The notes under the pieces are model-generated. The model was not told the DNA's origin and searched no databases. It saw only the letters and a list, made by a program, of their open reading frames with translations. The translations under genes were made by a program, and so were the position numbers. A stretch of 64,000 bases of DNA. It comes from Bifidobacterium apri (GTDB lineage Bacteria > Actinomycetota > Actinomycetes > Actinomycetales > Bifidobacteriaceae). The first letter of the stretch is position 1. Each line of letters begins with the position of its first letter. The stretch covers positions 310,001 through 374,000 of the forward strand of contig NZ_WBSO01000001.1 of NCBI RefSeq assembly GCF_009299485.1, read 5' to 3'. Below are positions 40,630 to 49,403 of the stretch, piece by piece.

Positions 40630-40740
40630 CATGCGACCCGACGACCGCACCGCACGCAGATAGCTCACGCAACCCACCACACCAACGCCCATACCCACCC
40701 ATCATGCAACCCGACGACTGCACCGCAGGCGGGATAACCT
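40630..40740 (+). repeat. Family B periodic hairpin repeats, two units
   Basis: Units beginning GCGACCCGACGACCGC (40633) and GCAACCCGACGACTGC (40706), 73 bp apart, each followed by ACCGCA and a GAT(A) end. They lie downstream of murI in the same orientation. The rest of 40578-40920 shows no gene. Confidence 0.6.
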
Positions 40741-40920
40741 GTGCAACCTGCCATCATCCGTCTGGCACCATCCGGGCAACCCTTCAGGCACGTGAATCCG
40801 CACCGGTTCGACATTTGCGCATCACCTGTCTGTTTTCCGGCTTATTGTCCACATATGGCTCGTAAGCTCGCACTATATGCGCATCCACACCACGGGTGCG
40901 CAAAGCGTGAGGGAGAACAT

Positions 40921-41766
40921 ATGGCACGAACAGCATTGATCGATGTCGGCGGCGGCTACCGGGCGATTTTCGGAGCCGGAGTCATGGACCGTCTCATGGA
41001 GATGCACATCGACTTCGACCACTGCTACGGCGTCTCCGCCGGAAGCGCCAACATGGTCGGCTATATCGCCCATCAGCCCTACCGCAGCCACAAGTTCTAC
41101 ACCGAATACGCCAACCGTAAGGAATACGCCAGCGTCCAGAACTTCAGAAAGCACCATAACTTCGTCGGGCTCGATTATGTCTACGGCACACTGTCGAACC
41201 ACGACGGCGAATACCCCGTCGATTTCGACGCGTTCGAAGCGAACCCAACCGGATTCACGGTCGTCGCATGCAATGCCGAAACCGGGCAACCCAAATACTT
41301 CGACAAGTCAGACGTCCACTACGATGATTTCGACATCATGAAGGCATCCTCCGCCGTGCCTGTCGCCTGCGAACCGTACGTCATCGACGGCATCCCCTAT
41401 TTTGACGGCGGCATAGCCGACCCCATCCCCGTGCAGAAAGCCATCGACGACGGGTATGACCGGGTCGTGGTCATTCTCACCCGACTCAAGGATGTACTGC
41501 GCGAACAGAAGAAGGACATTATGCCCGCCCACATCCTGGAACGCACGTATCCCGCCGCCGCCGACCGCCTGCTCAACCGGTATCAGACCTATAACGATGA
41601 GGTGGCGCTCGCCAAGCAGTACGAGCAGGAAGGCAAAGCGCTGATCATCGCGCCGGAATCCCTGTACGGGCTGTCGACGCTGACCAAGAAGTTCGAAGGG
41701 CTCGAACGCATGTATCGTGCGGGGTATGCCGCGGCGGAAGCGATCCCGGCGTTCCTCGAAAGCTGA
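40921..41766 (+). CDS. Patatin-like phospholipase
   Basis: 281 residues from ATG 40921 (GAGGGAG six bases upstream; a longer frame to 40741 runs through repeats). The patatin Ser-Asp dyad is intact: glycine-rich oxyanion loop VGGGYRAIFGAGVMDRL, nucleophile GVSAGSANMVGY and IPYFDGGIADPIP. No signal peptide. It probably hydrolyses acyl esters of membrane lipids in the cytoplasm, as in the YjjU/RssA-like group; the substrate is unknown. Confidence 0.9.
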   Translation: MARTALIDVGGGYRAIFGAGVMDRLMEMHIDFDHCYGVSAGSANMVGYIAHQPYRSHKFYTEYANRKEYASVQNFRKHHNFVGLDYVYGTLSNHDGEYPVDFDAFEANPTGFTVVACNAETGQPKYFDKSDVHYDDFDIMKASSAVPVACEPYVIDGIPYFDGGIADPIPVQKAIDDGYDRVVVILTRLKDVLREQKKDIMPAHILERTYPAAADRLLNRYQTYNDEVALAKQYEQEGKALIIAPESLYGLSTLTKKFEGLERMYRAGYAAAEAIPAFLES

Positions 41767-41804
41767 GCGCGACCCTGATTTCCTACACATCCTGGCTGAT
41801 TCGA

Positions 41805-41836
41805 CGAGTTGGTGAGGGACGAGTCTTACCAACTCG
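41805..41836 (+). terminator. Hairpin after the patatin gene
   Basis: CGAGTTGGTGAG (41805-41816) with CTTACCAACTCG (41825-41836), 12 pairs with one G-T, loop of eight. Starts 39 bases after the stop; no U-tail. Confidence 0.5.
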
Positions 41837-41984
41837 TGATGATGCATGGCATGGGCAGCTTGACATCTTGATGCTCGTTGATTCTTGGCGGCACGTAGGT
41901 TATAGAACGAAATACAGCACTTCGCCGGCATATAGCTTATCGTTGCTCTACCTTAGCGGCAGCATGTGAAAGAGGAGCGTCACC

Positions 41985-42120
41985 ATGGCGGGAGCGATTT
42001 TCGACTCACGAACAGCGGTATCGCTCGAACGCCGAGCATCTTGGGCTGTCCGAGCACAGTGCACGCAAGTATGTGGATGAGCTGTCCCGGTATGGATTGA
42101 TTGATTTCACACATCGCTGA
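41985..42120 (+). pseudogene. Remnant of a small helix-turn-helix-like gene
   Basis: ATG 41985 follows GAGGAG at good spacing but its frame stops after 31 codons. From 42010 another frame reads EQRYRSNAEHLGLSEHSARK, then YVDELSRYGLIDFTHR and stop (42118-42120), like the recognition part of a winged-helix or HTH protein. Joining the two needs one frameshift. It lies at the border where the accessory region begins. The reading is weak, and the rest of 41837-42259 holds no gene. Confidence 0.3.
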
Positions 42121-42259
42121 CGATTACGGTTCAGAGCGCCCAGACCGTCATACGCAATCTGGAAGGTGAACCCGCGGAATCCAACAGCCACGGTACGGGT
42201 CACCGTATAAGTCTGAGCGCGGTACGATGTCAGCCCGGTACACCGGCAGACAAAGCAAA

Positions 42260-42300
42260 TGGCGGGTTTTCAGACATCCGATATGTCTGAAAACCCGCCA
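42260..42300. terminator. Perfect 18-bp hairpin
   Basis: TGGCGGGTTTTCAGACAT (42260-42277), loop CCGAT, and its exact complement (42283-42300). It lies between the gene remnant and the SDR stop. No U-run follows on either strand, so a terminator role is assumed from position only. Confidence 0.5.
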
Positions 42301-42390
42301 CTGCGTATCGCTATGCGGTGATCTGAATCATTCGTCAGAATCTAGGCCGGGAAGCGGGGTCCTCTTCCCTCCCCCGACGTTGCACGGAGG

Positions 42391-42411
42391 CTCAGACAGC
42401 GAGCGCATCAC
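42391..42411. repeat. 21-bp exact copy of SPFH gene sequence
   Basis: The 21 bases starting CTCAGACAGCGAGCG and ending CGCATCAC are identical to 49512-49532, inside the SPFH gene. Neighbouring bases do not match. The two copies flank the SDR, Liv transporter and UROD genes as direct repeats. Confidence 0.75.
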
Positions 42412-42453
42412 ACTGATATCAGCATTGGGGCATCGTTGAACGCTCGATCTGAC

Positions 42454-43179
42454 TCATACATTGAATTGAGCCGATACTTCTTGACGGGGACGCACATCGA
42501 TATTGGTGAAATGGACATCATCAGGAGCATTGGCAATCCACAGCACCGTATCAGCGACTGTTTGAGGATTGATATACTGCTCGGGATGGAAATCGACCCC
42601 CAGCTGTTCATCGATTCCTCGAAGCATCTTCGTATCAATCTGGCCTGGATATATGCTTGCCACACGAACCCGATACTGTGCCTCCTCTAGGCGCAAAGTA
42701 TTGGCATATCCTCGAAGTGCATGTTTAGACGAAGCGTATATGGCATGACGAGCTACCGCACGTTCACCTGCACCAGAATTGATGAATACGATGGTTCCTT
42801 GCGCTGCTCGCACAGCAGGCAACAGACCGGCGTTGAGTAGCGCAGGAGCCTCAACATTCGTCTTCAGCGTACTTTCCCATGTCTGAGCATCGCCCAGAGC
42901 CGCCGGCCCTACTGGGGCTATGGCAGCAGTATGGACGACAAGATCGATACGAGGCGTTTCCCTATGAACCAAATCATTCGCCCATTGCATTACACGGTCG
43001 CTGTCGAGCAAATCGAGCGCATAAGCGCTCACCCCCCGGATTGCATTGAGCTGCGCTACTTGCTCTTCACGCCTCACTGTTGCGATAACCCGCCATCCAT
43101 CAGATACCAGCGATCGGACAGTCGCCCCTCCTACGCCTCCTGCCGCGCCAGTCACCACGGCAATTTTAGGCTCAGTCAT
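42454..43179 (-). CDS. Short-chain dehydrogenase/reductase (SDR)
   Basis: 241 residues from ATG 43179 (AGGAGGT upstream). Classical SDR: cofactor loop VVTGAAGGVGGATVRSL, acidic/basic residues after beta-2 (TVRREEQ) suggesting NADP preference, Ser in FINSGAGERAV and the YASSK catalytic pair. Oxidises or reduces an unknown alcohol/carbonyl. It ends the minus-strand unit that starts with the UROD-like gene, 21 bp after the fused ATPase. Confidence 0.87.
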   Translation of the reverse strand: MTEPKIAVVTGAAGGVGGATVRSLVSDGWRVIATVRREEQVAQLNAIRGVSAYALDLLDSDRVMQWANDLVHRETPRIDLVVHTAAIAPVGPAALGDAQTWESTLKTNVEAPALLNAGLLPAVRAAQGTIVFINSGAGERAVARHAIYASSKHALRGYANTLRLEEAQYRVRVASIYPGQIDTKMLRGIDEQLGVDFHPEQYINPQTVADTVLWIANAPDDVHFTNIDVRPRQEVSAQFNV

Positions 43180-43200
43180 GTTGTTACCTCCTTGCATCTT

Positions 43201-45006
43201 TCATTCATCAATCGGGCCGCCAAGATAGGCTTCCTGGACCGCTGGATTATGCAATAGATCGGAAGCCGCTCCATGAAGCCGAATTCGACCATTTTGCAGC
43301 ACATACCCGTAATCGGCGATAGACAGCGCCAATTCTGCCTGTTGTTCGACCATCAACACCGATACACCGAGTTGATCGCGCAATTGCACAATTTGTTCGA
43401 GTACATCTTCCACCAATTTTGGAGACAGACCCATCGTTGGCTCGTCCATGCAGATAATATCGGGATGGCTCATCAATGCGCGAGCGAAAGCCAGCATCTG
43501 CTGTTCTCCACCGCTCATCGTTCCAGCTTGCTGGTGTCTGCGCTCTTTGAGCCGCGGAAAACGGTCATACATCTGGGCGACATCAGACATGACATCAGCA
43601 CCACGACCACGTGTATAGGCGCCAGCGAGAAGGTTCTCTTCCACAGTCATCGCGGGGAAAATCCGCCTAGCCTCTGGCACCGCCGCGATACCGGACTTCA
43701 CACGTTGGCGAGTAGACAGTGAAGTAATGTCGCGACCGTGATAGAGTATCTTCCCTTTCGCCGGTTTTTTCAGACCAAGAATGGTTTTCATAGTGGTCGA
43801 TTTGCCAGACGCATTACCACCGAGCAACGAAACGATCGCACCCTTCGGCACCTCAATCGAAACACCTTGCAACGCGCGAATCTGGCCATAATACACATCG
43901 ATCGCTTCGATAGAAAGCAACGAATCCTTGGGAGTATCCTGTTTGGAAGATGACTCATGCACTGTTGCAATGGCATCGGAAGCCCCGATAGCATTCTGCT
44001 TCGCCAACACATCCTTCTGCCCACCTGCTTGGTAGACACGGTGCGGTTCTCGTCGCTTGCCAAGATATGCCTCAACCACCTGGGGGTTGTTACGGACAGT
44101 ATCTGGATCTCCGTAGGCAATGATTTTCCCACCGTCCATAGCTATCACATGGTCGGAAAGCGCGTTGACGAGTTCTATCTTATGCTCCACCAACAGAATG
44201 GTGTGTCCCTGAGCTTTGAGATGTTGTAACTGACGTAACACCTCGGCAGTTTCCGATTGGTTCATTCCTGCTGTGGGTTCATCAAGCAGCAGCAACTTCG
44301 GCTCACTGATGTGTGCACGAGCGATTTCAGTACGCCTACGGTTCGCATATGACAACGTATACGTAAAATCATTCCTACGATTGCCAAGACGTTCTTTGAA
44401 TCGCCCTACCTCACGTTCGACACGCTCCGCAACATCTCTCTTCTCCTGTCTGCTTTTCGGCCCCGGTACGAGTGCAATAGCCGTTTCAGCCAAGAGTGGC
44501 AACCACCGCAACACCGGATAGCGCTGTAACTGCTTGAACGGCCGTTGCGCTTCTAGGCGTTTATGGAATCCGAGAGCGATATTCTCATCGACTGTTAATC
44601 CACCGAATACACGCCCATTCTGGAATGTTCGCGCTACACCTCGCTCCGAAATGTCGGGAACATTCAAGCCCGCTATGCTTGCACCGTCAAGATCGATCAA
44701 GCCTGAATCAGGTTTGATGAACCCAGAAATCAGATTGATTGTTGTCGATTTTCCTGAACCATTTGGGCCGATGATGGAAATCACCTCGCCCTGGTGCAAA
44801 TCGAAAGATATGTCATTGACTGCTTTCAAGCCATTGAACGACTTGCTCAAGTTGCGTACTTGCAGAACAGCAGGCGCATCAAGTATGGACTGACGATGCT
44901 GAGCGGCAAAAGTGACGATGTCACTGACACCGTGAAGATCTTCTTTATCCACCTCAATATCTTGTAGAATCTGATCACTTGATGCATCGGTATTGAAATC
45001 ACTCAT
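43201..45006 (-). CDS. Fused LivG-LivF type ABC transporter ATPase
   Basis: 601 residues with two complete ATPase domains, separated by a linker of about 60 residues. Domain 1 (about 45-300): SIIGPNGSGKSTTINLISGF, signature LSYANRRRTEIARAH, Walker B LLLLDEPTAGMN, resembling LivG. Domain 2 (about 360-600): LLGGNASGKSTTMKTILGL, MSGGEQQMLAFARAL, IICMDEPTMGLSP, resembling LivF. The fusion gives a fixed heterodimer to power the fused permease encoded just upstream (6-bp gap). Substrates of this class are branched-chain or other amino acids, amides and urea-like compounds. Confidence 0.9.
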   Translation of the reverse strand: MSDFNTDASSDQILQDIEVDKEDLHGVSDIVTFAAQHRQSILDAPAVLQVRNLSKSFNGLKAVNDISFDLHQGEVISIIGPNGSGKSTTINLISGFIKPDSGLIDLDGASIAGLNVPDISERGVARTFQNGRVFGGLTVDENIALGFHKRLEAQRPFKQLQRYPVLRWLPLLAETAIALVPGPKSRQEKRDVAERVEREVGRFKERLGNRRNDFTYTLSYANRRRTEIARAHISEPKLLLLDEPTAGMNQSETAEVLRQLQHLKAQGHTILLVEHKIELVNALSDHVIAMDGGKIIAYGDPDTVRNNPQVVEAYLGKRREPHRVYQAGGQKDVLAKQNAIGASDAIATVHESSSKQDTPKDSLLSIEAIDVYYGQIRALQGVSIEVPKGAIVSLLGGNASGKSTTMKTILGLKKPAKGKILYHGRDITSLSTRQRVKSGIAAVPEARRIFPAMTVEENLLAGAYTRGRGADVMSDVAQMYDRFPRLKERRHQQAGTMSGGEQQMLAFARALMSHPDIICMDEPTMGLSPKLVEDVLEQIVQLRDQLGVSVLMVEQQAELALSIADYGYVLQNGRIRLHGAASDLLHNPAVQEAYLGGPIDE

Positions 45007-45012
45007 GATTCA

Positions 45013-46827
45013 TCACACTTTCTTTGCAAAGAGCCCCTGCGGTCTGAACAGAATAATGAGGATGAGCAACACACCATACAGGAGGACGCGCACCTCTGTC
45101 GCGAATCTGAGCAGTTCCGGCCCGCCAATAAGGATGATTGCCCCCAGCACTGCACCTAATGGGGAGTTCATACCGCCCATTACGATGATGGTCAATACGA
45201 GCAGCGACATATTCACGTTGAAAATAGTGGGATCAATATATGTGTATTGATGCGCCAGCAACGATCCGGCAAGACCTGCAAAGAACGCCGCCAACGCGTA
45301 GGCAAGCGCCTTATACGCACTCGTCCGTATGCTCAAGGCTTCTGCGGCATCTTGATCTGAGCCAACAGCTTCAAATACGTGCCCCAGATGCGACGCGCGA
45401 ACCCTGCTGACAATGATAAGCGCAATTATCAGCACCACGACATCAAGCAGATATTGCATCTGCTGTGTGTACAGCGATTGGCCAAACACCGATGGGAATG
45501 CAATGCCTTGAATGCCCAAAGATCCTTTCGTCAGCGGCTCTGCCAATCGGATTATCGCCACCATGACATAGCCGACACCTATTGTTGCAATTGCTACATA
45601 ATGCCCTGCAAGTTTCCATACCGGGAACGTCAAGATACTGGCTGCAAGCGCTGCAATCAAACCAGCAGCAAGCAAGGCGACCAAAAATGGCCATTTGAGT
45701 TGCATGGTGAGGATTGCAGAAGCGTATGCGCCTACTGCGAATGGTCCTGCCATGCCAAGGATTGTCTGTCCCGCCGATCCTGAAATCAAGGTTAATCCGA
45801 CCGCAGCGATTGCATAAATAGCAATCTGCGTGCCGACTCCGGACAGATAGTCATTGAAGAAGAAGGGTGTTGCGAGCAATGCTACGGCACCGAGAACATT
45901 GCCCCACCATGGCAAGACGATCGGTCTGCCTCCTCCTAGGAATGTCCCGGTTAGCGGTTCTGTCTTCACATCAATGTTTTTGCCGAGCAAACCTTGCGGC
46001 CGCAAAATCAAAATGACAAGAAGAGCACCAAACGTGATGAGATCATGTGCTCCATCGCCAAACCAAGAAATGCCAAGAGCTTCAACGACTCCTAGTGCAA
46101 TGCCTCCGATGACTGCTCCTGGAATGGAGCCAAGCCCTCCAATGGTCGCCGCGACAAAAGCGGTCATACCGATTGTGCCGCCGTTTGTTGGATTGATGTT
46201 CCCATTGAATAGTCCTACAAAGATACCGGAAATGCCGGCGAGCACTGCACCGATGACAAAAGAAATATTCCGAATCGACTTGACTGGGATGCCCATCTGC
46301 CGGGCAGCTTCCGGATCCTGAGATGTCGCCCGAATCGCCTGCCCGATACGCCCGTATTTCAGAAATGCCCATAGCGCAAGCATGGAGATAACGGCAATAA
46401 TCACCATGACGATATCAGAAGTGCCGAAACGCACTCCGAACAGTTGATAGTTGTATGTGGCAAGCAATTTCGGGAATGGACGCGTCTGTGGCCCGAAGAT
46501 AATCTGCAATCCATTATCGAGAATCTGACCGACACCAATCGTCGCCAAGAGCGCTGCAATCGGTTTTCGACCTTCAAGCGGCGAGATCACCGCGACATTG
46601 AGTACCAGACCTAGAATCGCAGAGACAACAATGACCGCGATCAAGGTCGGGACGATTCCCCATCCAAGTGATGAACCAAGCCACCAGGCAATCATCATGC
46701 CAACGGCGACCAGTGATCCCTGCGCAAAATTTGCCACATTCGTGACGCCGAATACCAATGACATGCCGACAGCAACCAACGCATAGGCACTGCCGTGAAT
46801 CAATCCCGAAAATAACGTATCTATCAT
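45013..46827 (-). CDS. Fused LivH-LivM type ABC permease
   Basis: 604 residues. The first half has the LivH opening IDTLFSGLIHGSAYALVAVGMSLVFG and GLGSIPGAVIGGIALGVVE; the second half is LivM-like with YAIAAVGLTLISGSAGQTILG and an EAA-type stretch near RASHLGHVFEAVGSDQDAAEALSI. About 16-18 membrane helices. Both permease halves joined in one chain mirrors the fused ATPases, so the importer has three polypeptides in all, with the lipoprotein at 46899. Confidence 0.9.
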   Translation of the reverse strand: MIDTLFSGLIHGSAYALVAVGMSLVFGVTNVANFAQGSLVAVGMMIAWWLGSSLGWGIVPTLIAVIVVSAILGLVLNVAVISPLEGRKPIAALLATIGVGQILDNGLQIIFGPQTRPFPKLLATYNYQLFGVRFGTSDIVMVIIAVISMLALWAFLKYGRIGQAIRATSQDPEAARQMGIPVKSIRNISFVIGAVLAGISGIFVGLFNGNINPTNGGTIGMTAFVAATIGGLGSIPGAVIGGIALGVVEALGISWFGDGAHDLITFGALLVILILRPQGLLGKNIDVKTEPLTGTFLGGGRPIVLPWWGNVLGAVALLATPFFFNDYLSGVGTQIAIYAIAAVGLTLISGSAGQTILGMAGPFAVGAYASAILTMQLKWPFLVALLAAGLIAALAASILTFPVWKLAGHYVAIATIGVGYVMVAIIRLAEPLTKGSLGIQGIAFPSVFGQSLYTQQMQYLLDVVVLIIALIIVSRVRASHLGHVFEAVGSDQDAAEALSIRTSAYKALAYALAAFFAGLAGSLLAHQYTYIDPTIFNVNMSLLVLTIIVMGGMNSPLGAVLGAIILIGGPELLRFATEVRVLLYGVLLILIILFRPQGLFAKKV

Positions 46828-46898
46828 TCCGGCTTCTCCCAGATTCGTATCAAATCGCGTATGGTCCCGGCATATTGGATGCCGGGACCATCAGCTAC

Positions 46899-48077
46899 TC
46901 AGTCCCCGTTGTATTGGACGAACTTGCCATTCTTCACAATCAGAAGGATCGGCTTGATGTTGTCTGCGCGACGGGTCTTCTGATCGAATTTGAATGTACC
47001 GCCATCACCTTGATACAGCGGGAAATCCGTAATCGTCTGAAGCCCTTTTTGGATGCCCTCACGGGTTGCACCCTCTTTATTCGCCGCATAGGCCAAGTCG
47101 ATAATCGCCTGATAAGCAGTGACTTCAAAATTGCCAGGAGTCGTACCATATTTAGCTTTGAATGCCTTGACGAACTGCTGCGCCTTCTTGTCTTTCGTGC
47201 CTTCAGCAGAGAAACTGCCCGTAATGATGGTGCCTTCGGCATTCTTACCTGCCAAGCTTAGGAACTCTTCTGTCTCCTGACCACCAAAGAATTCACCTGT
47301 ATATCCAAGCTTATCCCGCAATGTGTTGAGTACCAGTGCGCCATCTGGCCCATAGCCAATATCGACAATCGCCTCAGGCTTCGCGTCACGCGCTGGAATC
47401 AAAATAGGCGACAAATCAGTGGAATCCGCAAGATATGAAGATTCGTAAACGATATCTACCCCCTGCTTCTCAGCTTCCTCCTTGAAATACTGATATGCCT
47501 GCTTACCCCAGTCGTTTTCGAGGTAAACGACTGAAATTTTCTTAGCATGCTTTGCCACAATATCGGCATTCGCCTTCTGATAGACATCCTGACCGATTTG
47601 AGGAGTCCAAACATGATCTCCCGTGTCTGTGAATGTTGAAGCGGAATTATTGAAACCGTAATGCACCAGTCCCGCCTGTTGGAATGTCGGGGAAGCCGCG
47701 GACGACGCCGGCGAGGCATAATCACCCACAACGGCGATGATTGACTGATCAGAAGCGATCTTCGGAGCGACAGCTGCATCCTGCTTGGCATCAGACTGAG
47801 TATCGTAATACTTTAAGCCCAATTTCTTGCCTTGGACTCCACCATCCTTGTTCACTTGGGCAACCGCCAAGTCGAATCCCTGCTTGAACAACTTGCCGTA
47901 CTCGGCATACTGACCGGTTTTCGGATAAATCACGCCGATATTGACTGTGCCAGACTGTTGTGCAGCAGACGAATTGCCAGCATTATCGCCGTTCAATCCG
48001 CATGCAGTCAAGCTGGACAGCACACCCGCTGCAGTCAGCACGACCAATGCCCTCTTCGTTATCGATGCCAATGTCAT
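46899..48077 (-). CDS. LivK-type substrate-binding lipoprotein
   Basis: 392 residues from ATG 48077 (AGAGGAA upstream). Lipoprotein signal ending LSSLTACGLNG, then a type I periplasmic-binding fold: VNIGVIYPKTGQYAEYGKLFKQGFDLA, VVGDYASPASSAASPTFQQAGLVH, VVYLENDWGKQAYQYFKEEA and DAKPEAIVDIGYGPDGALVL. It catches the solute for the fused Liv transporter. The ligand is probably amino-acid-like; the family alone does not settle it. Confidence 0.9.
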   Translation of the reverse strand: MTLASITKRALVVLTAAGVLSSLTACGLNGDNAGNSSAAQQSGTVNIGVIYPKTGQYAEYGKLFKQGFDLAVAQVNKDGGVQGKKLGLKYYDTQSDAKQDAAVAPKIASDQSIIAVVGDYASPASSAASPTFQQAGLVHYGFNNSASTFTDTGDHVWTPQIGQDVYQKANADIVAKHAKKISVVYLENDWGKQAYQYFKEEAEKQGVDIVYESSYLADSTDLSPILIPARDAKPEAIVDIGYGPDGALVLNTLRDKLGYTGEFFGGQETEEFLSLAGKNAEGTIITGSFSAEGTKDKKAQQFVKAFKAKYGTTPGNFEVTAYQAIIDLAYAANKEGATREGIQKGLQTITDFPLYQGDGGTFKFDQKTRRADNIKPILLIVKNGKFVQYNGD

Positions 48078-48132
48078 AGAAATTCCTCTCATCCTTGCCT
48101 GTATTGTTATTTCAATCGATGCGATGTGTCTC

Positions 48133-49179
48133 TCAGACGCGTGCTGCTGCTAGAGCCTCTAATGCCTGATCGCTTGCAGGAGTCGGAGCAGTGCAGCTCG
48201 GAGCCAATAAGAATGGCTTGCCTTCTCTAAGTTCAATCACCTTTTCAATATCCGCTTTGATGACCGAGACATCGCCGCCCACAGCAAAATCGGCGTAGCT
48301 GGGGCCTCCTACCGGCACTACGTGCAATGGAACGTCAACCTGCGGATTTCCATCCAGGTACTGATCCCACTGCACAATCTGAACCCCGTATTCATCAAAC
48401 CAATCAGGATTCGAATATGCACGGCATGTGTGCAGCAGGATTTCCGCATCTGGATTTGCTTTATGGATTGCATCCAAGACAATCCGATCATATGGTTCAC
48501 CGAATTGCGCATATTGTTCTTTGGTGAAATACCCTTCGCTGACTGTCCCGGTCACTGCGAAGAAGATGCCGTCAAGACCTGCCCCGCCTTGTTCTGCCGG
48601 CGTGACCAGTGCTGCCGCATATGCCGCGAACGTTTTTGCGATATTGTCCAACGCTTGTTTCGCAGCCTCGGCATGGTCAAAGATTAGCTCTTCACGTGTG
48701 AGCGATGGCGTTGCGTACTGATCACCGGGGTACAAAGGCAAATCGGCAAGTTGAAGCAAAATGCTCAGTGGGTTGAAGATGGACTGCAATACTGCGCGAT
48801 CCGGAAAAGCCTTGCGGATTTTTGCCGCTGACTCGTACTGCTGAATCAGAATATCATTACTGCGAGGATCGAGTTCAATCACCCGTTCCAGATCATCAGG
48901 AGTCTTAATGACATCCTCCAGTTTACGAGGTATCACATACCCGTCATATTCTTCATGATCGTACCGGGATCCCCAAGCTTCCGCATAATAGATAGCACGA
49001 GGATTGATCTTGACCCAATCCCAATCCCAACGCTGCACAAAACGAATGTATGCGTCAGCGAACGTGTCCGCACCGTATTCGGAACCGACCAGATGCTGCC
49101 ATGCGGCAACAAGATATGGGACATCCGTAGTACGGTGACGAGCGATATCATGAAATGCCTGGCGACGATTGCTTACCAT
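48133..49179 (-). CDS. Uroporphyrinogen decarboxylase-like methyltransferase (MtaA/CmuA type)
   Basis: 348 residues from ATG 49179 (GGAGGGT upstream). A TIM-barrel of the UROD superfamily, not heme HemE: it lacks the HemE N-terminal signature but has the zinc motif of corrinoid/thiol methyltransferases, His-x-Cys in LLHTCRAYSNPDW and a later Cys in LLAPSCTAPTPAS. Members move a methyl group to or from a thiol. It leads the unit with the Liv transporter and SDR, suggesting that the imported compound is methylated or methylthiolated (inference). No corrinoid protein gene is seen in the window. Confidence 0.75.
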   Translation of the reverse strand: MVSNRRQAFHDIARHRTTDVPYLVAAWQHLVGSEYGADTFADAYIRFVQRWDWDWVKINPRAIYYAEAWGSRYDHEEYDGYVIPRKLEDVIKTPDDLERVIELDPRSNDILIQQYESAAKIRKAFPDRAVLQSIFNPLSILLQLADLPLYPGDQYATPSLTREELIFDHAEAAKQALDNIAKTFAAYAAALVTPAEQGGAGLDGIFFAVTGTVSEGYFTKEQYAQFGEPYDRIVLDAIHKANPDAEILLHTCRAYSNPDWFDEYGVQIVQWDQYLDGNPQVDVPLHVVPVGGPSYADFAVGGDVSVIKADIEKVIELREGKPFLLAPSCTAPTPASDQALEALAAARV

Positions 49180-49347
49180 GTTGAACCCTCCATTTTTCCC
49201 AGACCGATGAACTACACAGATGTGTATGATCTGCATTAAACAACAATCATCGAGGTGACGCACAATCCGCCTTATAGGCTTTGCTTATGGAAGCCATATC
49301 ATTCCAACGGCTGCAACAATCTTGAGGGCGTTATCAATGCAATATAT

Positions 49348-49390
49348 GGGAAGGCCCGTGGAAACCATTCCGGTTTCCACGGGCCTTCCC
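49348..49390. terminator. Perfect 19-bp hairpin after the SPFH gene
   Basis: GGGAAGGCCCGTGGAAACC (49348-49366), loop ATTCC, exact complement at 49372-49390. It begins 14 bases past the SPFH stop on the minus strand and probably ends that transcript. No U-run follows. Confidence 0.65.
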
Positions 49391-49403
49391 GATTCCGCGA
49401 CGA

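Noticed and set aside
42408-42665. 85-codon minus-strand frame overlapping the SDR 3' end
   Set aside because: It is the shifted frame of the SDR gene; the SDR frame itself is intact.
48133-49179. Heme uroporphyrinogen decarboxylase (hemE)
   Set aside because: Has the thiol-methyltransferase zinc motif and lacks the HemE substrate signature; no heme genes nearby.
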